Assembly (NCBI GenBank): GCA_001950395.1
Contig: BDLO01000001.1
Coordinates: 1-64,000 of the forward strand
Direction of reading: 5' to 3'
Length of the DNA: 64,000 nucleotides
Origin: Coriobacteriaceae bacterium EMTCatB1
GTDB lineage: Bacteria > Actinomycetota > Coriobacteriia > Anaerosomatales > Anaerosomataceae
A program made the translations under genes and the position numbers. Below the pieces are notes generated by a model. It was given only the letters and a program-made list of their open reading frames with translations, did no database searches and was not told the origin of the DNA. This document shows, one piece after another, positions 1-9,300 of this stretch; position 1 is the first letter of the stretch, and each line of letters opens with the position of its first letter.

Positions 1-87
1 GGCCAGCCCACCCGCGTCGGTCGGCGCCGCGAGGATGGCGTCCGGATCCGGGTGTGCAAGAAGTGCGGCAAGGACATCGACAAGTAG
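1..87 (+). CDS. rplX: Ribosomal protein L24, C-terminal end (cut by window start)
   Basis: Frame 1 is open from the first base and stops at 85-87, giving the last 28 residues of a protein. The end contains [19 protein letters not shown], typical of the C-terminus of bacterial L24, a 50S assembly-initiator protein. Position directly before rplE is the universal spc-operon order (rplN-rplX-rplE). The start lies outside the window, so nothing can be said about the N-terminal KOW domain. Confidence 0.9.
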   Translation, partial: GQPTRVGRRREDGVRIRVCKKCGKDIDK

Positions 88-149
88 TCGATCGAGACGA
101 AAGTCCCGTCGGGTCGGAAATCCGCCGGGCGCAGGATCGGAGGAGACAA

Positions 150-692
150 GTGGCACCACGTTTGAAGGAGCGGTACCTGAACGAGATTGTGCCCGCGCTC
201 AAAGAGCGGCTCGGGTGCGAGAACGTGCATCAGGTGCCACGGCTGGAGAAGGTCGTCGTCAACATGGGCGTCGGCGCGGCGGTGCAGGATCCCAAGCAGC
301 TCGAGGCCGCGATGCAGGACCTTGCGCTGATCACGGGCCAGAAGCCTGCTGTGACGCGCGCCAAGAAGTCGATCGCCGGCTTCAAAGTGCGGCAAGGCAT
401 GGCGATCGGCGCGAAGGTGACGCTGCGCGGCGACCGCATGTGGGAGTTCGTCGACCGGCTACTGTCGACGGCGCTCCCACGGATCCGCGACTTCCGCGGC
501 ATCAGCGCGGATGCATTCGACGGTCGCGGCAACTACTCGCTCGGCATCACCGAGCAGCTGATATTCCCCGAGATCGACTACGACAAGGTCGATCGCATCA
601 GGGGCATGGACATCACGTTCGTCACGAGTGCGAAGACTGACGAGGAAGCCCGGGCCCTGCTCGACGAGCTCGGATTCCCGTTCAAGCGATAG
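150..692 (+). CDS. rplE: 50S ribosomal protein L5
   Basis: Predicted 180-residue L5, which binds 5S rRNA in the central protuberance of the 50S subunit. The start chosen is GTG at 150, because GGAGGA lies at 139-144 and the protein then begins [17 protein letters not shown], the normal L5 N-terminus. A longer open frame reaching back to 54 would overlap rplX and has no family support. The length matches the usual ~180 residues. Visible conserved segments include [13 protein letters not shown] and the SKIRDFRG-like stretch [10 protein letters not shown]. It sits in the spc operon between rplX and rpsZ. Confidence 0.97.
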   Translation: MAPRLKERYLNEIVPALKERLGCENVHQVPRLEKVVVNMGVGAAVQDPKQLEAAMQDLALITGQKPAVTRAKKSIAGFKVRQGMAIGAKVTLRGDRMWEFVDRLLSTALPRIRDFRGISADAFDGRGNYSLGITEQLIFPEIDYDKVDRIRGMDITFVTSAKTDEEARALLDELGFPFKR

Positions 693-740
693 ACCAAGCG
701 GAGCCGCTTTCGCGGACCGACCGTTCGAGGAGGTCGAACT

Positions 741-926
741 GTGGCAAAGAAGTCGATGATCGCCAAGGCGAAGCGCAAGCCGAAGTTCGCGGTGCGCGCA
801 GTGAACCGGTGCGTGCGCTGCGGCCGTCCGCGCGGGTACTTCCGCCAGTTCGGGTTGTGCCGCATCTGCTTGCGCGAGCTAGCCAGCCGTGGCGAGCTCC
901 CTGGCGTCAAGAAGGCCAGCTGGTAG
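741..926 (+). CDS. rpsZ: 30S ribosomal protein S14 type Z (zinc-binding)
   Basis: 61-residue short S14 that lies in the head of the 30S subunit. Four cysteines (C24, C27, C40, C43 in a CxxC-x12-CxxC pattern) form the zinc ribbon that defines the type Z form, as opposed to the ~100-residue zinc-free S14. The start is GTG at 741 with AGGAGG at 728-733. The next gene, rpsH, begins 100 nt later, the largest gap inside this spc operon; I see no convincing regulatory element in it. Confidence 0.97.
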   Translation: MAKKSMIAKAKRKPKFAVRAVNRCVRCGRPRGYFRQFGLCRICLRELASRGELPGVKKASW

Positions 927-1026
927 CAGGTCGGCTGGCCCTGCGTCGAGGGCCCGAAAGGCGCTGGGGCCATGGGCTGCAGCGAACCGGCGGGCCGTAC
1001 GAGTCCGATAACAGGAGGACGAACCA

Positions 1027-1425
1027 ATGAGCATGACAGATCCCATCGCAGACATGCTGACCCGGATCCGGAACGCCAATACGGCGTACCAGAGCACGGT
1101 AGAGATGCCCTCGTCCAAGAAGCTGGTCGAGATCGCGCGCATCTTGAAGGAAGAGGGCTACATCGCCGACTACGCGGTCAAGCCGAGCGAGCCGCGCGAC
1201 GTGCTGCAGATCACTCTGAAGTACGGCCCGAAGAAGCAGCGCGTGATCAGCGGCATCCGCCGCATCAGCAAGCCGGGCCTTCGCGTGTACGCGAAGAAGG
1301 ACGAGCTTCCCCGCGTGCTCGGTGGCCTCGGCATCGCGGTCATCTCGACCTCTCGCGGCGTCATGACCGACAAGCAGGCCCGCGCCGCAGGCGTCGGCGG
1401 CGAGGTCATCGCCTACATCTGGTGA
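1027..1425 (+). CDS. rpsH: 30S ribosomal protein S8
   Basis: 132-residue S8, a primary 16S rRNA-binding protein and, in E. coli, the translational repressor of the spc operon. The N-terminus [16 protein letters not shown] and the C-terminal [18 protein letters not shown] segment are diagnostic. ATG at 1027 follows an AGGAGGA Shine-Dalgarno at about 1014-1020. Whether S8 autoregulates this operon cannot be judged from sequence alone; no clear mimic of its rRNA site was recognised upstream. Confidence 0.97.
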   Translation: MSMTDPIADMLTRIRNANTAYQSTVEMPSSKKLVEIARILKEEGYIADYAVKPSEPRDVLQITLKYGPKKQRVISGIRRISKPGLRVYAKKDELPRVLGGLGIAVISTSRGVMTDKQARAAGVGGEVIAYIW

Positions 1426-1454
1426 GCGGACAGGACTGAAAGGAGCGAGGAGCT

Positions 1455-1991
1455 GTGTCTCGTATCGGCAAGCAGCCCATCCCGGTCCCGTCCGGGGTCG
1501 AGGTGGCCATCAATGGGAACGAGGTCACGGTGAAGGGCCCGAAGGGGACCCTCACGCAGACGTTCGACAAAGACATGATCATCGAGCACGAGGACGGTGC
1601 GATCGTCGTCAAGCGGCCGAGCGACGAGCGGCGCCACCGCTCGCTGCACGGTCTGACGCGCACGCTCATCGCCAACATGGTGACGGGCGTGTCCGAGGGC
1701 TTCCAGAAGGAGCTCGAGATCGTCGGTGTGGGCTACCGCGCGGCGCTGAAGGGTTCCGACCTCGATCTGAGCCTCGGCTTCAGCCACCCGGTCATCGTCA
1801 AGCCCGAAGAAGGCATCACGTTCGAGGTGCCTGCGCCGACGAAGATCGTGGTCAAGGGCATCGACAAGCAGCGCGTGGGTCAGGTCGCTGCAGAGATCCG
1901 CAAGATCCGCCCGCCGGAGCCGTACAAGGGCAAAGGCGTCCGGTACGCGGGCGAGCAGGTCAGGCGGAAGCTCGGCAAGGCAGCCAAGTAG
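1455..1991 (+). CDS. rplF: 50S ribosomal protein L6
   Basis: 178-residue L6, located near the GTPase-associated centre of the 50S subunit. The N-terminus [16 protein letters not shown] and the C-terminal [16 protein letters not shown] motif are characteristic, and the length is normal. The start codon is GTG at 1455 behind AGGAGCGAGGAG. It lies 29 nt after rpsH and 60 nt before rplR, in normal spc order. Confidence 0.97.
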   Translation: MSRIGKQPIPVPSGVEVAINGNEVTVKGPKGTLTQTFDKDMIIEHEDGAIVVKRPSDERRHRSLHGLTRTLIANMVTGVSEGFQKELEIVGVGYRAALKGSDLDLSLGFSHPVIVKPEEGITFEVPAPTKIVVKGIDKQRVGQVAAEIRKIRPPEPYKGKGVRYAGEQVRRKLGKAAK

Positions 1992-2051
1992 CGATAGGCA
2001 TCGTGCCGGCGGTGGCCGGCGTGACGAATCGAGGAAGCAGGGTTCACAGAC

Positions 2052-2420
2052 ATGGACAAGACGAAAGCGAAGAGGACAGCGCTCGCCAGGCGCCAGCGCC
2101 GCGTCCGGGGCAAGGTCTCCGGCACCGCTGCGCGTCCGCGCCTGCGCATCACGCGCTCGAACGCGAACATCTATGCACAGATCATCGATGACGAGGCCGG
2201 TGTGACGCTCGTCGCGGCTTCGACGCTCGACCCCGAGCTCAAGTCGGTGCTCAAGAGCCGCTCGAGCATCGAGGCGGCGAAGGCGGTCGGCGAGCTCGTC
2301 GGTCGTCGAGCACTGGCGAAGGGTATCACGACGGTCGTGTTCGACCGCGGCGGCCGGCTGTACCACGGCCGCGTGAAGGCACTTGCAGATGGCGCCCGTG
2401 ACGCGGGCCTGTCGTTCTAG
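2052..2420 (+). CDS. rplR: 50S ribosomal protein L18
   Basis: 122-residue L18, which binds 5S rRNA together with L5. The family shows in the basic N-terminal stretch followed by [19 protein letters not shown] and the C-terminal [20 protein letters not shown] at 2052 has GAGGAAG upstream. The stop at 2418-2420 overlaps the Shine-Dalgarno of rpsE, so translation of the two is probably coupled. Confidence 0.97.
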   Translation: MDKTKAKRTALARRQRRVRGKVSGTAARPRLRITRSNANIYAQIIDDEAGVTLVAASTLDPELKSVLKSRSSIEAAKAVGELVGRRALAKGITTVVFDRGGRLYHGRVKALADGARDAGLSF

Positions 2421-2432
2421 GAGGGTGTGCTG

Positions 2433-2951
2433 ATGGCTCGCGATCACGAAGCGGCTCCGGTCTCGGAGCTTCAGGAGAAGGTCGTCTACATCAATCGTGT
2501 GGCGAAGGTCGTCAAGGGCGGTCGGCGCTTCTCGCTCACGGCGCTCGTCGTCGTCGGCGACGGCAACGGCCGTGTCGGCGTCGGTATGGGCAAGTCTGCC
2601 GAGGTGCCGGTGGCGATCAAGAAGGGCGTCGAGGACGCGAAGAAGAATATGTTCACCTTCCCGCTCTCCGGCACGACTATCCCTCACGAGGTCCTCGGCG
2701 AGTTCGGCGCCGGCAAGGTGCTGCTGAAGCCGGCAGCTCCCGGTACGGGCGTCATCGCCGGCGGCCCGGTGCGCGCCCTGCTCGAGCTCGGCGGCGTGAA
2801 GGACGTCCTGTCGAAGTCGCTCGGCAGCAACAACGCGCTCAACATGGTCAAGGCTGCGGCAGAGGGGCTCAAGCAGCTCAAGAGCCCTGAGGAAGTCGCC
2901 CGCAAGCGCGGGAAGACGGTCGCGGAAGTGTACGGTCTGGAGGTCAAGTGA
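2433..2951 (+). CDS. rpsE: 30S ribosomal protein S5
   Basis: 172-residue S5, part of the decoding-fidelity region of the 30S subunit. Seen: the dsRBD-like N-terminal half with [20 protein letters not shown] and the C-terminal half with [21 protein letters not shown] chose ATG at 2433, 8 nt after TAGGAGGG; an in-frame GTG at 2427 lies too close to that Shine-Dalgarno. The stop overlaps the rpmD start by one base (TGATG). Confidence 0.96.
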   Translation: MARDHEAAPVSELQEKVVYINRVAKVVKGGRRFSLTALVVVGDGNGRVGVGMGKSAEVPVAIKKGVEDAKKNMFTFPLSGTTIPHEVLGEFGAGKVLLKPAAPGTGVIAGGPVRALLELGGVKDVLSKSLGSNNALNMVKAAAEGLKQLKSPEEVARKRGKTVAEVYGLEVK

Positions 2952-3148
2952 TGGCGAAGGCGACGAAGCCCGGCACGCTGAAAATCACGCTCGTCAAGAG
3001 CGTGATAGGCGCGCCGCAGGACCAGAAGGCCACCGTGCGTGCGCTCGGGCTCAAGCGGATGCACCACACCGTCGAGCAGCCCGACACTCCCGTCATCCGC
3101 GGCATGGTCTTCAAGGTCAAGCACCTCGTGAAGGTCGAGGAGCAGTAG
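2951..3148 (+). CDS. rpmD: 50S ribosomal protein L30
   Basis: 65-residue L30, slightly longer than the common 58-60. The core [23 protein letters not shown] and the [15 protein letters not shown] segment are typical. The start is taken as the ATG overlapping the rpsE stop by one base; a GTG one codon earlier is possible. Translation probably depends on coupling with rpsE, whose 3' end contains GGAGG just upstream. Confidence 0.95.
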   Translation: MAKATKPGTLKITLVKSVIGAPQDQKATVRALGLKRMHHTVEQPDTPVIRGMVFKVKHLVKVEEQ

Positions 3149-3226
3149 AGCAAGGTGACGGAGTCAGCCGGCGGCGAGCGGCCGGCAACGGGCGATGCCC
3201 GTGAAGCGAAACGAAGGAGTGCACAC

Positions 3227-3673
3227 ATGCAGATCCACGATCTCTTCCCGGCCCCAGGGTCGCGCAAGGAGCGCAAGCGCGTCGGTCGCGGCCACGGGAG
3301 CGGCCACGGCGGCCGTTCGGGGCGCGGCAACAAGGGCCAGCTCTCGCGGTCCGGTGGCGGCAAGGGCCCCGGTTTCGAGGGCGGGCAGAACCCGCTGCAC
3401 ATGCGGCTGCCGAAGCTGCCGGGGTTCAAGAACCGCAACCGCGTCGAGTACGCGGTGGTCAACGTGTCCCGTCTTGATGCGTTGTACGAGGCCGGCGAGG
3501 TCGTCGATGTCGACTCGCTGTTCGCCAAGGGAGTCATCAAGTCGAAGACCGTGCCGGTGAAGGTTCTGGGCGACGGCGAGATCACGAAGGCTCTCACCGT
3601 CCGCGTCGACAAGGTCTCGGTGCCTGCGAAGGCGAAGATCGAGGCCGCAGGAGGGACGGTCGAGGAACGGTGA
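3227..3673 (+). CDS. rplO: 50S ribosomal protein L15
   Basis: 148-residue L15. The glycine- and basic-rich N-terminal half (RVGRGHGSGHGGRSGRGNKG) and the RLPKLPGFKN motif identify it. I chose ATG at 3227, preceded by AAGGAG at 3214-3219, although the frame is open upstream to 3155; L15 proteins start directly at M-x-IHDL. The 78-nt gap after rpmD holds a perfect small hairpin (ACGGGC at 3188-3193 with GCCCGT at 3197-3202). The stop overlaps the secY GTG by 4 nt. Confidence 0.96.
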   Translation: MQIHDLFPAPGSRKERKRVGRGHGSGHGGRSGRGNKGQLSRSGGGKGPGFEGGQNPLHMRLPKLPGFKNRNRVEYAVVNVSRLDALYEAGEVVDVDSLFAKGVIKSKTVPVKVLGDGEITKALTVRVDKVSVPAKAKIEAAGGTVEER

Positions 3674-4938
3674 TCGAGGCGCTCGCGAACGCATTCAGGA
3701 TCCCGGATCTCCGCAAGAAGATCCTGTTCACGCTGGGCATCATCGCGGTCTACCGCGTCGGTGCCCACATCCCTGTTCCGGGGGTGGACCCGGCCGCGAT
3801 CAAGGAGGTCGTGCAGTCGGGCGCCGCACTCGGTCTGCTGAACCTGTTCGCGGGCGGCGCGCTCGAGAACTTCGCGATTTTCGCGCTGGGCATCATGCCC
3901 TACATCACGGCCTCCATCATCATGCAGCTGCTGCAGGCGGTCATCCCGACCCTCGAGCAGTGGGCCAAGGAGGGAGAGGCCGGGCAGCGCAAGATCACGC
4001 AGGTGACGCGGTACCTGACGCTCGGCATCGGCTTCATGGAGTCCCTGGGCCTGCTCAGCATCTTCCAAGCAGATGTGTCTCAGGGCGGCATCGGTGTGCG
4101 GTTCGACTGGCTGACCCGCATCGTCATTGTGATCTCGCTGCTCGCAGGCACGGCGTTCATCATGTGGCTGGGAGAGCTCATCACTCAGCGAGGCATCGGC
4201 AACGGCATGTCGCTTCTGATCTTCGCCAACATCGTGGCCCGCTTCCCCGTCACCATCGTCAACGCGATGCAATTGAACGAGTGGTACCTGACGCTCTTCC
4301 TGCTCGTGGTGTTCGTGTTCGTCGTGGCTGCGGTCGTGTTCATGGAACGCGGTCAGCGGCGCATACCGGTGCAGTACGCGAAGCGCGTCATCGGACGGAA
4401 GGTGTACGGGGGCACGGGGACCTACATCCCGCTGAAGGTGAACGGCGCGAACGTCATCCCGATCATCTTCGCCTCCTCCGTGCTCATCTTCCCGGCTACG
4501 ATCGCGCGGTTCTTCCCCAACGTGAAGTGGCTCGCCGCGTTCGGCGATGCGCTGTCGCAAGGGTGGCTGCACATCGCGCTGTACGTCGTGTTCATCGTGT
4601 TCTTCACGTACTTCTACACCGCGCTCGTCTTCAACCCCATCGAGCTTGCGGACAACCTGCGCAAGAACGGCGGCTTCATCCCAGGCGTGCGCCCCGGGAA
4701 GCAGACGGCCCAGTACATCGAGAACGTCTTGAACCGCATCACGCTGCCGGGTGCGCTCTTCCTCGCTGCGATCGCGGTCGGGCCACAGCTCGTGTTCCAG
4801 TTCCAGTCCACGGCTTCACCGCTGCTGCGCGCGTTCGGCGGGACGTCGATCCTCATCATGGTGGGCGTGGCTCTCGAGACGATGACGCAGCTGGAAAGCC
4901 AGCTGAAGATGCGGCACTACGACGGGTTCTTCAAGTAG
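3670..4938 (+). CDS. secY: Preprotein translocase subunit SecY
   Basis: 422-residue integral membrane protein forming the protein-conducting channel of the Sec translocon with SecE and SecG. About ten hydrophobic segments are evident. Recognisable features are the N-terminal IPDLRKKILFTLGIIAVYRVGAHIPVPG region, the ITQRGIGNGMSLLIFANI signature, and the cytoplasmic RRIPVQYAKR loop that contacts SecA and the ribosome. GTG at 3670 overlaps the rplO stop (GTGA), the normal coupling in spc operons. Length is typical (420-440). Confidence 0.97.
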   Translation: MIEALANAFRIPDLRKKILFTLGIIAVYRVGAHIPVPGVDPAAIKEVVQSGAALGLLNLFAGGALENFAIFALGIMPYITASIIMQLLQAVIPTLEQWAKEGEAGQRKITQVTRYLTLGIGFMESLGLLSIFQADVSQGGIGVRFDWLTRIVIVISLLAGTAFIMWLGELITQRGIGNGMSLLIFANIVARFPVTIVNAMQLNEWYLTLFLLVVFVFVVAAVVFMERGQRRIPVQYAKRVIGRKVYGGTGTYIPLKVNGANVIPIIFASSVLIFPATIARFFPNVKWLAAFGDALSQGWLHIALYVVFIVFFTYFYTALVFNPIELADNLRKNGGFIPGVRPGKQTAQYIENVLNRITLPGALFLAAIAVGPQLVFQFQSTASPLLRAFGGTSILIMVGVALETMTQLESQLKMRHYDGFFK

Positions 4939-4951
4939 GGAAGGGGTAGGG

Positions 4952-5605
4952 ATGAACCTCATGCTCCTGGGCGCCCCCGGCGCCGGCAAGGGCACGCAAG
5001 CGGCCAAGCTCGTGGAGAAGTATGGCCTCGCCCACATCTCGACGGGCGACATCCTGCGTGCGGCGGTTGCTGCGGGTACGCCGCTCGGCATGACCGCCAA
5101 GTCGTACATGGACAAGGGCGAGCTCGTGCCGGACCTCGTCGTCATCGGACTGGTGAAGGCGCGTCTTCAGGAGCCGGACACCGCCGCGGGATTCATCCTT
5201 GACGGATTCCCGCGCACGGTTGCGCAGGCGGACGCGCTTGGCACGGAGCTTGAAGCGCTCGGAAAGCAGCTCGACGCGGTCATCAGCATCGAGGTCGACC
5301 GCGCTGCGCTCATCGACCGGCTGACCGCGCGTCGCACGTGCAAGCAGTGCGGAGCCATCTACAACGTGCTGGCGCAGCCCGAGACCGCAAGCGGCGTGTG
5401 CCCAGCGTGCGGCGGCGAGCTCTACCAGCGCGACGACGACACGGTCGAGACGGTGAGCAATCGTCTCGCGGTGTACGAGCGTTCCACTGCGCCGTTGATC
5501 GAGTACTACGGCAAGAAGGGTTTGCTCAGGCGCGTGGATGGCAACAAGGCGGTCGACGAGGTCTTCTCCCAGATCTGCGATATCGTGGAGGGCGCAGCGC
5601 GTTGA
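4952..5605 (+). CDS. adk: Adenylate kinase, zinc-containing LID form
   Basis: 217-residue adenylate kinase interconverting ATP + AMP and 2 ADP in the cytosol. The P-loop GAPGAGKGT is at residues 7-15, the AMP-binding stretch THISTGD-like HISTGDILR follows, and ILDGFPRT is present. The LID carries C130, C133, C150 and C153, a zinc site found in many Gram-positive enzymes and absent from E. coli. It lies 13 nt after secY and its stop overlaps the map start (TTGATG), giving secY-adk-map, a widely conserved order. Confidence 0.97.
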   Translation: MNLMLLGAPGAGKGTQAAKLVEKYGLAHISTGDILRAAVAAGTPLGMTAKSYMDKGELVPDLVVIGLVKARLQEPDTAAGFILDGFPRTVAQADALGTELEALGKQLDAVISIEVDRAALIDRLTARRTCKQCGAIYNVLAQPETASGVCPACGGELYQRDDDTVETVSNRLAVYERSTAPLIEYYGKKGLLRRVDGNKAVDEVFSQICDIVEGAAR

Positions 5606-6348
5606 TGCTGCTCAAGTCGCCGGCGGAGATCGCGGTTATGCGCGAGGCAGGGCGCATCACCGCGAGCACGCTTCGCGTGGTGGGCGAGGCTGTGGTCCCG
5701 GGGATCACCACCCAGGAGCTCGACGAGATCGCTTCGGAGCACATACGGCAGGCCGGCGGCAAGCCTGCATTCCTTGGCTACCACGGTTTTCCCGCGACGC
5801 TGTGCGTGTCGGTCAATGACGAGGTCGTGCACGGCATACCGGGGAAGCGTCGGCTGAAGGAAGGCGACATCGTATCAGTCGACTGCGGCGTCATCGTCGA
5901 TGGGTACTACGGCGACGCCGCGATGACGTTCCCAGTCGGGGCAGTGTCGGAAGAGGCTCGGAACCTTATGGACGTGACGCGGGCGTCTCTCGAGGCCGCC
6001 ATCGCTCGGTGCAGGCCCGGAATGCGGCTCGGCGACGTGGGCAATGCGGTGCAGGGCGTCGTCGAGCGAGCGGGTTACTCGGTCGTTCGAGAGTACGTCG
6101 GGCATGGCATCGGCCGCTCTATGCACGAAGAGCCGCAGGTGCCGAACTTCGGGCGGGCCGGCACTGGGCTGCAGCTCAGGCCTGGCATGGTGATCGCGGT
6201 CGAGCCCATGGTGAACGCCGGCGGCTACGCGGTGCGCTCGCTCGACGACGGGTGGACCGTCGTCACGGCTGATGGCAGCCTGTCGGCTCACTTCGAGCAC
6301 ACGGTGGCGATCACCGCTGACGGGCCCATGGTGCTGACGTTGGAGTAG
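5605..6348 (+). CDS. map: Methionine aminopeptidase, type I
   Basis: 247-residue enzyme that removes the initiator methionine from nascent proteins. All five metal ligands of the pita-bread fold can be placed: D93 (in DCGVIVDG), D104 (GDAAMTF), H167 (GHGIGRSMHEEP), E200 (VEPMVN) and E231 (FEHTVA). The start is ATG at 5605, overlapping the adk stop by one base; the protein then begins LLKSPAEIAVMREAGRI as expected. The same frame is open much further upstream inside adk, but that is a shadow. Confidence 0.97.
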   Translation: MLLKSPAEIAVMREAGRITASTLRVVGEAVVPGITTQELDEIASEHIRQAGGKPAFLGYHGFPATLCVSVNDEVVHGIPGKRRLKEGDIVSVDCGVIVDGYYGDAAMTFPVGAVSEEARNLMDVTRASLEAAIARCRPGMRLGDVGNAVQGVVERAGYSVVREYVGHGIGRSMHEEPQVPNFGRAGTGLQLRPGMVIAVEPMVNAGGYAVRSLDDGWTVVTADGSLSAHFEHTVAITADGPMVLTLE

Positions 6349-6366
6349 AGAGTCGCGAATCACGGG

Positions 6367-6396
6367 TGGACTGGCCGGTAGTGCGTGGGTTATACT
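6367..6396 (+). promoter_or_regulatory. Likely promoter of the infA-rpmJ-rpsM operon
   Basis: TGGACT at 6367-6372 and TATACT at 6391-6396 are separated by 18 bp, close to the vegetative sigma consensus. Transcription would start near 6403, leaving about 32 nt before infA. It lies in the only sizeable gap between map and infA, so the alpha operon may be transcribed separately from spc. Confidence 0.6.
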
Positions 6397-6434
6397 TCAC
6401 GTTTGCGACTTCTCGGCGATGAGGAGAGGATGAG

Positions 6435-6656
6435 TTGGCGAAGCGCGAAGACGCCATAGAGATGGAGGGCACGGTCATCGAGCCGCTCCCGAACGCGATG
6501 TTCAGGGTCGAGCTCGATAACGGCCACAAGGTTCTCGCTCACATCTCTGGCAAGATGCGCATGCATTACATCCGAATCCTCCCGGGAGATAGGGTCGTCG
6601 TCGAGCTTTCCCCGTACGACCTGACGCGTGGCAGGATCACGTATCGATACAAGTGA
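6435..6656 (+). CDS. infA: Translation initiation factor IF-1
   Basis: 73-residue OB-fold protein that binds the 30S A site during initiation. The sequence [19 protein letters not shown] and the later [13 protein letters not shown] and [15 protein letters not shown] are canonical. The start is a rare TTG at 6435; an ATG at 6430 is out of frame. GAGGAGAGGA at 6421-6430 gives ribosome binding. A TTG start may keep expression low. It opens the infA-rpmJ-rpsM-rpsK-rpsD-rpoA-rplQ operon. Confidence 0.95.
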   Translation: MAKREDAIEMEGTVIEPLPNAMFRVELDNGHKVLAHISGKMRMHYIRILPGDRVVVELSPYDLTRGRITYRYK

Positions 6657-6762
6657 TCGTGCCTGCTCGGCGGGCGCGAGACGCCCGGAACCGTGTTGAA
6701 GAAAACACTCACCAGCGGCTGGGTGTGGAGATAGAGACGAGCACGTCCCGAAAGGACCATCG

Positions 6763-6876
6763 ATGAAGGTACGGCCCTCAGTGAAGCGCATATGCGAGAA
6801 GTGCAAGGTCATCAAGCGGCACGGCCGCGTGTTGGTGATCTGCGAGAATCCTCGCCACAAGCAGCGCCAAGGTTAG
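6763..6876 (+). CDS. rpmJ: 50S ribosomal protein L36 (zinc-binding form)
   Basis: 37-residue L36, easily missed for its size. The protein begins [17 protein letters not shown] and carries the C11, C14, C27, H32 zinc site, so it is the zinc-dependent (C+) form. ATG at 6763 follows GAAAGGA. The 106-nt gap from infA contains two inverted repeats, CGGGCG (6672-6677) with CGCCCG (6683-6688), and a weaker GTGTT/AACAC pair, which could be attenuating hairpins. It lies 13 nt before rpsM. Confidence 0.96.
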   Translation: MKVRPSVKRICEKCKVIKRHGRVLVICENPRHKQRQG

Positions 6877-6889
6877 GTAGGAGGACCAC

Positions 6890-7264
6890 GTGGCACGTAT
6901 AGCAGGTGTCGACCTCCCGCGTGAGAAGCGCGTCGAGATCGCGTTGACCTACATCTATGGGATCGGTCTCACGACGAGCCAGAAGATTCTGCGGGAGACC
7001 GGCGTCAATCCGGACACGCGCGTCCGGAACCTCACCGAAGGGGAGATCGTCCGGCTTCGCGAATACATCGACCGCAACCTCAAGGTCGAGGGCGATCTGC
7101 GTCGTGAGGTCGGACAGAACATCAAGCGCCTGATGGAGATCGGGTGCTACCGGGGGCTGCGGCACCGCAAGGGCCTGCCGGTGCGCGGGCAGCGGACGCA
7201 CACGAACGCGCGCACCCGCAAGGGTCCCCGGCGTCAGATCGGTGCGAAGAAGAAGGGCAAGTAG
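6890..7264 (+). CDS. rpsM: 30S ribosomal protein S13
   Basis: 124-residue S13 of the 30S head, which contacts the P-site tRNA and the B1 intersubunit bridges. [20 protein letters not shown] at the N-terminus and [19 protein letters not shown]-type C-terminal sequence identify it. GTG at 6890 follows TAGGAGGACC. Normal length; 3 nt before rpsK. Confidence 0.97.
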   Translation: MARIAGVDLPREKRVEIALTYIYGIGLTTSQKILRETGVNPDTRVRNLTEGEIVRLREYIDRNLKVEGDLRREVGQNIKRLMEIGCYRGLRHRKGLPVRGQRTHTNARTRKGPRRQIGAKKKGK

Positions 7265-7267
7265 TCC

Positions 7268-7669
7268 ATGGTGGCCAAGAAGAAGAACGTCAAGGCCCGG
7301 CTGAAGCGCAGCGAGCGCAAGAACATCGCGGTCGGCCAGGCCCACATCAAGAGCACGTTCAACAACACGATCGTGAGCATCACGGACCCGCAAGGCAACG
7401 TCATCGCCTGGCAGTCCGCCGGCACGGTCGGGTTCAAGGGCTCCCGCAAGTCGACTCCGTTCGCCGCGCAGCTTGCCGCCGAGGCGTGCGCGAAGATCGC
7501 GCAGGAGCACGGCATGCGCAAGGTGTCGGTCTTCGTAAAGGGGCCGGGCTCCGGCCGCGAGACCGCGATCCGCTCGCTGCAGGCCGCTGGGCTCGAGATC
7601 GCCAGCATCCAGGACTGCACGCCTGTCCCGCACAACGGCTGCCGGCCGCGGAAGCGTCGGCGCGTCTGA
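7268..7669 (+). CDS. rpsK: 30S ribosomal protein S11
   Basis: 133-residue S11 of the 30S platform. The segments [20 protein letters not shown] and the C-terminal [18 protein letters not shown] are family signatures. ATG at 7268 lies only 3 nt after the rpsM stop, whose 3' end (AAGAAGAAGGGCAAG) supplies a purine-rich ribosome-binding region. Confidence 0.97.
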   Translation: MVAKKKNVKARLKRSERKNIAVGQAHIKSTFNNTIVSITDPQGNVIAWQSAGTVGFKGSRKSTPFAAQLAAEACAKIAQEHGMRKVSVFVKGPGSGRETAIRSLQAAGLEIASIQDCTPVPHNGCRPRKRRRV

Positions 7670-7690
7670 TAATCGGAAGGACCACGAGCT

Positions 7691-8317
7691 ATGGCACGTT
7701 ACTCAGGGGCGGACTGCAGGCTGTGCCGCCGCGAAGGCATCAAGCTCTTCTTGAAGGGCGACCGCTGCTACAGCGACAAGTGCGCCATGGAGCGCCGGCC
7801 GTATGCGCCGGGCATGGCGGGCAAGAAGCGCCCGCGTGACAGCGAATACCGTCTGCAGCTCCGCGAGAAGCAGAAGGCGAAGCGCATCTACGGGCTTCTC
7901 GAGAAGCAGTTCCGGAACTACTACAAGCTCGCCACCCGTATGCCGGGCATCACGGGCGAGAACCTGCTGCGCCTCCTGGAGACGCGGCTGGACAACGTCG
8001 TCTACCGGCTTGGGTTCGCCGCGTCGCGCGACGAGGCTCGTCAGATGGTTCGGCACGGCCATTTCCTGGTTGACGGCCGCCGAGTGGACATCCCGTCGTA
8101 TCGGGTGAAACCAGGCCAGACGATCGCCGTCTCGCCGAAGGCGAAGGATCTGAGCGTCATCAAGGCGGCGCTCATCTCGTCTTCGAAGATGGAGATCCCG
8201 GGCTGGCTCGAGGTGGACATGGAGAAGCTGCAGGGCAAGATCCTGTCGCTTCCGTCGCGCGAGCAGATCGATGCACCCGTCCGCGAGCAGCTCATCGTTG
8301 AGCTGTACTCGAAGTAA
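7691..8317 (+). CDS. rpsD: 30S ribosomal protein S4 (zinc-binding N-terminus)
   Basis: 208-residue S4, a primary 16S rRNA-binding assembly protein. The N-terminus has C9, C12, C26 and C31 (CRLC and CYSDKC), the zinc-knuckle version seen in many Gram-positive bacteria. The S4 RNA-binding domain is seen around [23 protein letters not shown] at 7691 follows GGAAGGACCACG. In many bacteria S4 represses the alpha operon; no pseudoknot target could be assigned here. Confidence 0.97.
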   Translation: MARYSGADCRLCRREGIKLFLKGDRCYSDKCAMERRPYAPGMAGKKRPRDSEYRLQLREKQKAKRIYGLLEKQFRNYYKLATRMPGITGENLLRLLETRLDNVVYRLGFAASRDEARQMVRHGHFLVDGRRVDIPSYRVKPGQTIAVSPKAKDLSVIKAALISSSKMEIPGWLEVDMEKLQGKILSLPSREQIDAPVREQLIVELYSK

Positions 8318-8348
8318 CGCCTTGATCGAAGCCAAGGAGGCTTAGTCA

Positions 8349-9287
8349 ATGACAGACTTCATGAGGCCCCAGGTGTCGGTCGACGTCATCGACGAGCGCA
8401 CCGCTCGTTACGTCGTCGAGCCGCTGGAGCGCGGGTACGGGTACACGCTCGGCAACTCGCTGCGCCGGGTGCTGTTGTCGTCGCTCCAGGGCGCCGCGGC
8501 GACGTCGATCCGCATCGAGGGCGTCCAGCACGAGTTCGCGACCATCGAGGGCGTGCGCGAGGACGTCACCGACATCGTCTTGAACATCAAGGGGCTCGTC
8601 TTCCGCTTGACCGGCATCGGCGAGGGCGAGGGTGTCGCCACGCTGGACGTCACAGGCCCGGCGACGGTCACCGGCGCCGACCTGAAGGTGCCCGCGGAGT
8701 TCGAGCTGGTGAACCCCGAGCATCCCATCGCGACCCTTGAGAAGGGCGCTCGCCTCGAAATGAGCATCCGTGTCGGAACCGGCAGGGGCTACGTGAGCGC
8801 TGACCGGAACAAGCGCGCCGACGACCCCATCGGCGTGATCACGGTCGACTCCCTGTTCAGTCCCGTCACGCGATGTGCGTACGTCGTGGAGAACACCCGC
8901 GTCGGGCAGAGGACCGACTACGACAAGCTCATCCTCGAGGTGGAGACGAACGGCGCCGTAAGTCCTGCGGATGCAGTCGCGAGCGCAGCGCGCATCGTGA
9001 CCGAGCACATGCTGCTGTTCGTCGAGCAGGCCAGCGGCGATCTGCCTGAGGAGGGCATCTTCTCGGCAGCGCGAGGCGAGTCTGACAGCAAGCTCGACCT
9101 GCCTATCGAATCGCTGGACCTCTCGATGCGCTCGTACAACTGCCTGAAGCGCCAGGGCGTGAACACCGTCGGCCAGCTCGTCGCATGCACGGAGGCCGAC
9201 CTTCTGAACATCAGGAACTTCGGTGCGAAGTCCATCGAGGAAGTCAAAGACAAGCTCCAGGCCATGGGCCTGAGCCTTGCCGGCTAG
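8349..9287 (+). CDS. rpoA: DNA-directed RNA polymerase subunit alpha
   Basis: 312-residue alpha subunit. The N-terminal assembly domain (about 1-230) carries [19 protein letters not shown]; the C-terminal domain (about 240-312) carries the helix-hairpin-helix region [15 protein letters not shown] that binds UP elements and activators. ATG at 8349 follows AAGGAGG at 8334-8340. Length is at the short end of the family. It lies between rpsD and rplQ, the standard alpha-operon position. Confidence 0.97.
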   Translation: MTDFMRPQVSVDVIDERTARYVVEPLERGYGYTLGNSLRRVLLSSLQGAAATSIRIEGVQHEFATIEGVREDVTDIVLNIKGLVFRLTGIGEGEGVATLDVTGPATVTGADLKVPAEFELVNPEHPIATLEKGARLEMSIRVGTGRGYVSADRNKRADDPIGVITVDSLFSPVTRCAYVVENTRVGQRTDYDKLILEVETNGAVSPADAVASAARIVTEHMLLFVEQASGDLPEEGIFSAARGESDSKLDLPIESLDLSMRSYNCLKRQGVNTVGQLVACTEADLLNIRNFGAKSIEEVKDKLQAMGLSLAG

Positions 9288-9300
9288 GAGTGACCAGGAC

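Noticed and set aside
1413-2687. 424-codon minus-strand frame over rplF, rplR and rpsE
   Set aside because: Antisense to ribosomal proteins and shows only composition-driven residues.
2944-4572. 542-codon minus-strand frame across rpmD, rplO and secY
   Set aside because: Antisense to three unmistakable genes; low-complexity composition and no ribosome-binding site in a sensible place.
5338-5604. N-terminal extension of map inside adk
   Set aside because: The extra 89 codons are a shifted-frame reading of adk and lack similarity to aminopeptidases; ATG at 5605 gives the normal length.
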